Shown: positions 6,536-8,859 of the stretch, one piece after another
Numbering within the stretch: position 1 is the stretch's first letter
How the letters are laid out: every line of letters starts with the position of its first letter
Source of the DNA: an uncultured Clostridia bacterium
GTDB lineage: Bacteria; Bacillota; Clostridia; Oscillospirales; Oscillospiraceae
Direction: 5' to 3'
NCBI GenBank assembly: GCA_946061345.1
Contig: CAMGRA010000032.1
Location: 1-8,859, forward strand
Length of the DNA stretch: 8,859 nucleotides
Notes under the pieces: generated by a model
Seen by the model: only the letters and a program-made list of their open reading frames with translations
What the model was told of the DNA's origin: nothing
Databases searched by the model: none
Program-made: the position numbers and the translations under genes

Positions 6536-6707
6536 GTTACCGACTTTGATACAGGGGCCTCCGCCGCCTGTACCTCGCGACCGCTCCCATTGGAGCGCGA
6601 CGCATTACGGCAGGTCTCCACGCTGCCGCACCGCAAGTCTGCGGACTGATTAGCTCCTTTCCCGGCGGCTTGCGGCAATGTTGTGGAGTTACCGCGCCTG
6701 CCTTGAT
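6536..6707 (-). promoter_or_regulatory. Structured 5' leader of the sugar ATPase gene
   Basis: About 170 nt between the predicted transcription start and the ATG. Read on the minus strand, stems GGCAGG/CCTGCC (6697-6702 with 6609-6614), CTCCAC/GTGGAG (6683-6688 with 6616-6621) and TGCCGCA/TGCGGCA (6671-6677 with 6624-6630) nest in one long hairpin topped by CCGCA-GACT-TGCGG. Two more hairpins follow: CGCTCC/GGAGCG (6582-6597) and TACAGG/CCTGTA (6550-6572), the latter holding the only GGAGG-like segment near the start codon. No U-run follows any stem, so control, if any, would be over translation or RNA stability. It matches no riboswitch consensus I recognise. Confidence 0.5.
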
Positions 6708-6713
6708 GCTCAT

Positions 6714-6743
6714 ATCATATCATACCTGTATTTTTCTTCGCAA
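6714..6743 (-). promoter_or_regulatory. Likely promoter of the sugar ATPase gene
   Basis: On the minus strand TTGCGA (6738-6743), 18 bp, then TATGAT (6714-6719), inside a repeated TATGATATGATATGAG tract. A second TATGAT at 6719-6724 has too short a spacer (13 bp). Transcription would start near 6707, giving a leader of about 170 nt. The stretch 6721-6825 holds nothing else I can name. Confidence 0.6.
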
Positions 6744-6829
6744 TAGCGCACTTCGTACAGATTTCACCCGATGATTTTGGTAAAAATGCCACGAGATCCG
6801 GGGTGTATTTGGAAAAACGGCAGAAAAGA

Positions 6830-6872
6830 CCCCGCCGGGGGCATCGGTATAGCGTCCGATGCCCCGACGGGG
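6830..6872 (-). terminator. Strong terminator after the Big2 membrane protein gene
   Basis: On the minus strand a 17-bp GC-rich stem is formed by 6866-6872 plus 6856-6865 pairing with 6838-6847 plus 6830-6836, with one bulged base and loop ACGCTATA. One pair is G-U on the minus strand but a mismatch on the plus strand, which supports the minus orientation. The RNA then runs UCUUUUC and, after a short gap, UUUUU. It begins 10 nt after the stop codon of the minus-strand gene. Confidence 0.88.
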
Positions 6873-6881
6873 ACAAGAGAA

Positions 6882-7760
6882 TCAGTGGAAAACCCAAGTA
6901 TTGCCGGAAGCAAAGCGGAAGGCGACGGTGTCGTACATGGAACCGGAGCTATCCGCGTTATAATACATCTCGGCGGTGGTCCTGTCGGAAAAAGTGACGG
7001 TATAGCAGTAAAGACTGCCCTCGGTGCCGCTGTAGTCCCAGGTGAAGCGGTAGGAGCCGTCTGGACAGTAGATATGGCCGCTGGAGTTGCTGTAAAGAGA
7101 GAGAGAATAGTTCTTGCCGTAAATATACTGTACCTGCCCGTCCAGAGTGGCGGCGTACAGCTCCCGGTTGCCGACAGCGGCTGCCTCCTCCTCGGTCAGG
7201 GGCGGCTCAACGATGAGATAGCAGGAGGCCTTGCGGCCGCTCTCCGTCAGCACGGTGATGACACAGTTGCCCTCGGCAAGGGCGGTGACCTTGCCGTAAG
7301 CGTCGATGGAGGCCACCGTCTCGTCGCTGAGCTGCCAGGTGATCTCATCGTCGCTGTCGGCGGGGGTGAGCTGATAGGTCAGGCGGCAGCTTTCACCCCT
7401 GGTCAGCTTGACCTCCGCAGAGCCGAGGGCAATAGCCTCCGCCGGTGTGCCCCGCAGCACAAGATAGACCACCGCGCCTGCGGTCAGGAGCAGGAAAGCC
7501 GTCAACGCCAGAATGAGGCGGCGACGCTTTTTATCCTGCTTCGGACGGCGGGGACGGACGTGCTGCGACGCGGTGCTTTCTCCGGCGGCACTGTTCTCCG
7601 CGTTGGAGTCAGCTGTCATTTCGCCGGAGCCGCTGCCCGCAGCCTCCGGCTTTGTAGCTTCTGCGGGGACTTCCGCCCCGGAAACGGTTTCGGCCCTGGG
7701 AAGGATTTCTTCTTCGGGGGCGCTTCCGTTTTCGGGCAGGGTGTCGTTGTATTCCTCCAT
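6882..7760 (-). CDS. Membrane-anchored Ig-like (Big2) domain protein
   Basis: A 292-residue protein I cannot name. Residues 1-70 are acidic, Ala/Glu/Ser-rich and probably disordered; 71-81 is strongly basic (RRPKQDKKRRR), followed by one membrane helix (about 82-103). This suggests a cytoplasmic N-terminus and an exposed C-terminus. Residues 108-186 fit a bacterial Ig-like Big2 domain: VKLTRGESCRLTYQLTP, then ITWQLSDETVASIDAYGKVTALAEG and ITV strands. The C-terminal part (about 197-292) is Tyr/Ser/Gly-rich and beta-like (YCPDGSYRFTWDYSGTEGSL) and unrecognised. The ATG is set by AAAGGAGG 7 nt upstream. It is monocistronic, with its own terminator. Big2 domains usually serve in surface adhesion or cell-wall proteins, so a cell-surface role is inferred, not shown. 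Confidence 0.85.
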   Translation of the reverse strand: MEEYNDTLPENGSAPEEEILPRAETVSGAEVPAEATKPEAAGSGSGEMTADSNAENSAAGESTASQHVRPRRPKQDKKRRRLILALTAFLLLTAGAVVYLVLRGTPAEAIALGSAEVKLTRGESCRLTYQLTPADSDDEITWQLSDETVASIDAYGKVTALAEGNCVITVLTESGRKASCYLIVEPPLTEEEAAAVGNRELYAATLDGQVQYIYGKNYSLSLYSNSSGHIYCPDGSYRFTWDYSGTEGSLYCYTVTFSDRTTAEMYYNADSSGSMYDTVAFRFASGNTWVFH

Positions 7761-7814
7761 GGACGTTCCTCCTTTCGAGGGAAAAGGCTTGTTATTCTCT
7801 GTCTGATGCTATGC

Positions 7815-7843
7815 AACATATAATAGCTGCACATCAGCGTCAG
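7815..7843 (-). promoter_or_regulatory. Possible promoter of the Big2 protein gene
   Basis: On the minus strand CTGACG (7838-7843), 17 bp, then TATGTT (7815-7820). Each box matches consensus at four of six positions with ideal spacing, and the start codon is about 55 nt downstream of the -10 box. The call rests only on these partial matches. Confidence 0.35.
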
Positions 7844-7934
7844 TAGGGGCGGCACCCGTAAAGGGCACGCCGCATCCGTAAGGCTCGTTCCTCGCCAACG
7901 GCTGCGCAGCCATCAGCCGCCCGCAATGCGGGTG
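7843..7934. repeat. GC-rich palindrome cluster
   Basis: It begins GTAGGGGCGGC and contains several foldbacks in a row: GCGGC..GCCGC enclosing CCC/GGG (about 7849-7872), a perfect 12-bp palindrome GGCTGCGCAGCC (7900-7911), and CCCGC-AAT-GCGGG (about 7920-7932). A related GTAGGGCACGGC start recurs at 8156-8166. It resembles dispersed palindromic intergenic repeats; without the genome, copy number cannot be stated. Confidence 0.45.
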
Positions 7935-7943
7935 TTTCATGCA

Positions 7944-7985
7944 GTGATCAGTGAACAGTGAATGGTGAACAGTGAATAATGAACA
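7944..7985 (+). repeat. 7-bp tandem repeat array, left copy
   Basis: Six consecutive 7-bp units of pattern GTGAAYA: GTGATCA, GTGAACA, GTGAATG, GTGAACA, GTGAATA, ATGAACA. They partner an array of the same units in opposite orientation at 8216-8250. Stop codons occur in some frames, so it is not coding. Confidence 0.85.
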
Positions 7986-8023
7986 GGTAATGTGTGCGCT
8001 GTTGCGCACGGATAGATTTGCTG

Positions 8024-8055
8024 CGTGCCGCTTGCGGGTACGTGCCCTGCGGGTG
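8024..8055 (+). repeat. Short imperfect direct repeat
   Basis: CGTGCCGCTTGCGGGTA (8024-8040) is followed directly by CGTGCCCTGCGGGTG (8041-8055). The units are close copies differing by small indels. The first can fold as CCGC-TT-GCGG and the second as CCC-TGC-GGG. It sits between the left 7-bp array and the putative RNA segment. Confidence 0.55.
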
Positions 8056-8096
8056 TCTGCCGCAGACGGAAACATTTTTGGGGAAATTTCAAATCA

Positions 8097-8187
8097 ACGC
8101 TTCGTAGTAGGCTGTTAAATCTAAAACTTTATAAAGCAGCTTCAAAGGTGGAGCGTAGGGCACGGCGACTCTGCCGTGCCGTTTTTT
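8097..8187 (+). ncRNA. Candidate small RNA ending in a terminator
   Basis: On the plus strand ACGCTTC (8097-8103) pairs with GGAGCGT (8150-8156), one G-U pair. Inside it AGGCTG (8109-8114) pairs with CAGCTT (8137-8142), one G-U pair, around an A/T-rich loop that contains the palindrome CTTTATAAAG. Two nt later comes a strong intrinsic terminator. A stable foldback joined to a terminator with no gene upstream on that strand fits a small RNA, but I find no good promoter, so it could instead be a relic or part of a repeat. Confidence 0.3.
8159..8187 (+). terminator. Orphan intrinsic terminator, plus strand
   Basis: Perfect 8-bp stem GGCACGGC (8159-8166) with GCCGTGCC (8173-8180), loop GACTCT, then G and six T residues (8182-8187). 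This is a textbook plus-strand terminator, yet both neighbouring genes are on the minus strand and no plus-strand gene lies within more than 3 kb upstream of it. It either ends a small RNA or is part of a dispersed repeat. Confidence 0.75.
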
Positions 8188-8190
8188 AAT

Positions 8191-8283
8191 TCGTCTGCGC
8201 AGCAGACACATCCGTTATTCACTATTCACTTTTCACCGTTCACTGTTCACAAAAAGTATTTGAATCGTCTGCGAAGCAGACAC
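8191..8283. repeat. Paired GTGTCTGC hairpin repeats
   Basis: TCGTCTGCGCAGCAGACAC (about 8191-8209) and TCGTCTGCGAAGCAGACAC (about 8265-8283) are direct copies differing at one base and flank the right-hand 7-bp array. Each folds as GTCTGC/GCAGAC with a 3-nt loop. A third related copy, GTGTCTGCCGCAGACGG, lies on the opposite strand at about 8053-8069. On the minus strand the copy nearest rsmA is followed by a moderately T-rich stretch, so it might serve as a weak rsmA terminator. Confidence 0.6.
8216..8250 (-). repeat. 7-bp tandem repeat array, right copy
   Basis: Read on the minus strand there are five consecutive 7-bp units: GTGAACA, GTGAACG, GTGAAAA, GTGAATA, GTGAATA. They match the left array (7944-7985) in opposite orientation, about 230 bp apart, and could pair with it into a long stem enclosing the orphan terminator. 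Confidence 0.85.
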
Positions 8284-8370
8284 CTCAGTCATTCACCCTT
8301 AGTCCTTAGCCCCTAGTCATGAAGCTGTTTGGGCAGTTTAGGGGCAGACAGGATCGGGTATGCGCCCTTG

Positions 8371-8859
8371 TTATTTTCTGCCCAGGGCGTTGGACAGACG
8401 GGCGAATTCGTCGATACCGAGTGTTTCGCCCCGGACGTTGGGAGAGAGACTGCAGTCCGTCAGAAGCTGTGCAAGCTGCGCCTTGTCACGGTCGCCGAAA
8501 CCGGCTGCCAGGGCGTTGAGCAGGGTCTTGCGCCGCATGGCAAAGGCGGCCCGGACGGTGCGGAAAAACATCCCCTCGTCGTCGATGGGCGCAGGTGGCT
8601 CGGTGCGGATGTCCAGCCGAACCACGGCGCTGGTGACTTTCGGCCGGGGCATAAAGCAGTCGGCGGGAACGTCAAAGAGCAGCGACGGCACGGCGTAATA
8701 CCGGCAGAGCACGGAAAAGGCCGAATAATCGGAGGTGCCGGGCTTGGCGCAGATACGCTTGGCCACCTCCTTCTGCACCATGACGGTGACGGCGGAGAAG
8801 CACCGGCTCTCCAGGAGCTTTGTCAGGACGGGGGAGGTGATATAATAGGGCAGGTTGGC
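8371..8859 (-). CDS. rsmA: 16S rRNA adenine dimethyltransferase RsmA/KsgA, C-terminal part
   Basis: The last 162 residues of RsmA (KsgA), which uses SAM to dimethylate two adjacent adenines near the 3' end of 16S rRNA during small-subunit assembly in the cytosol. The start lies beyond the right edge; family length is about 270-290 residues, so roughly the SAM-binding first 110-120 are missing. Visible marks are the catalytic motif IV ANLPYYI at the window edge, VMVQKEVAKRI, the DCFMPRPKVTSAVVRL segment and RAAFAMRRKTLLNAL, typical of the C-terminal rRNA-binding part. The ATG at 8779-8781 is internal (VTVMVQKEVA), not the start. No convincing terminator follows the stop; a repeat mosaic begins within about 70 bases. 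It consumes SAM, as made by metK, but the two are unlinked here. Confidence 0.96.
   Translation of the reverse strand, partial: ANLPYYITSPVLTKLLESRCFSAVTVMVQKEVAKRICAKPGTSDYSAFSVLCRYYAVPSLLFDVPADCFMPRPKVTSAVVRLDIRTEPPAPIDDEGMFFRTVRAAFAMRRKTLLNALAAGFGDRDKAQLAQLLTDCSLSPNVRGETLGIDEFARLSNALGRK

Larger units (their letters stand above)
7761..8370. other. Gene-free repeat mosaic between rsmA and the Big2 gene
   Basis: About 610 bases with no credible gene. It contains a possible promoter for the Big2 gene, a GC-rich palindrome cluster (7843-7934), two inverted arrays of 7-bp repeats (7944-7985 and 8216-8250), a direct repeat (8024-8055), three related hairpins of the form GTGTCTGC..GCAGACG (near 8053, 8192 and 8267), a plus-strand terminator (8159-8187), and degenerate repeats TTAGTCC/TTAGCCC/CTAGTC (about 8299-8318). 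The short minus-strand frame 7809-8075 crosses these repeats and is not a gene. Confidence 0.7.

Noticed and set aside
6536..6643. Leader peptide from TTG after AAAGGAG in the sugar ATPase leader
   Set aside because: Spacing from AAAGGAG to the TTG is about 17 nt, too long, and the frame runs through the hairpins with no recognisable peptide signal.
5324..6649. Long plus-strand open frame opposite the sugar ATPase
   Set aside because: Antisense shadow that also runs through the terminator and the structured leader.
6771..7823. Plus-strand open frame opposite the Big2 protein gene
   Set aside because: Its minus-strand partner has a perfect Shine-Dalgarno sequence, a membrane helix, a Big2 domain and a terminator; the plus frame has none.
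7944..8250. CRISPR array
   Set aside because: The repeats are 7 bp and contiguous with no spacers, and no cas gene is present.
8371..8781. Short gene starting at the ATG at 8779-8781
   Set aside because: The frame continues to the window edge and includes the RsmA catalytic motif NLPYYI, so this Met is internal.

Overview
The window looks like chromosomal DNA of a GC-rich Firmicute, most likely a gut clostridium of the Oscillospiraceae/Ruminococcaceae kind (Faecalibacterium, Gemmiger or Subdoligranulum-like). This is inferred from strong Shine-Dalgarno sequences, consensus sigma-A promoters, an S-box (SAM-I) riboswitch before metK, an MsmK/UgpC-type sugar ATPase with a lysine-rich insert, and intergenic spaces packed with short palindromes. 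Genus was not tested. There is no rRNA, tRNA, CRISPR array, transposase or phage gene.

Layout from left to right. 1-471 holds no convincing gene; it contains a three-way-junction foldback at the very left and a stretch open in several minus-strand frames. 472-3086 (minus) is a compact SAM-controlled operon: consensus promoter, SAM-I aptamer, intrinsic terminator with a visible antiterminator, metK, then a class I/II aminotransferase 23 nt downstream. 3181-5083 (plus) is divergent from metK: a consensus promoter, a DrrA-like ABC ATPase and an ABC-2 permease overlapping by 4 bp, forming a two-gene exporter.

On the minus strand again, 5317-6743 is a single-gene unit: promoter, a roughly 170-nt structured leader, an MsmK/UgpC/MalK-type sugar ABC ATPase without its permeases, and a strong terminator. 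6830-7760 (minus) encodes a single-pass membrane protein with a bacterial Ig-like (Big2) domain, ending in a very strong terminator. 7761-8370 has no gene but is a mosaic of repeats: GC-rich palindromes, two oppositely oriented arrays of 7-bp repeats, three related short hairpins and a plus-strand intrinsic terminator preceded by a foldable RNA-like segment. 8371-8859 (minus) is the C-terminal half of rsmA (ksgA), cut by the right edge.

The genes are mostly housekeeping: SAM synthesis and a possibly methionine-linked transaminase under one SAM sensor, an export pump, a shared sugar-import motor and rRNA methylation. The least explained material is non-coding: the structured leader of the sugar ATPase gene, and the repeat mosaic with a possible small RNA beside rsmA. 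No clear-cut new multi-gene system is visible.
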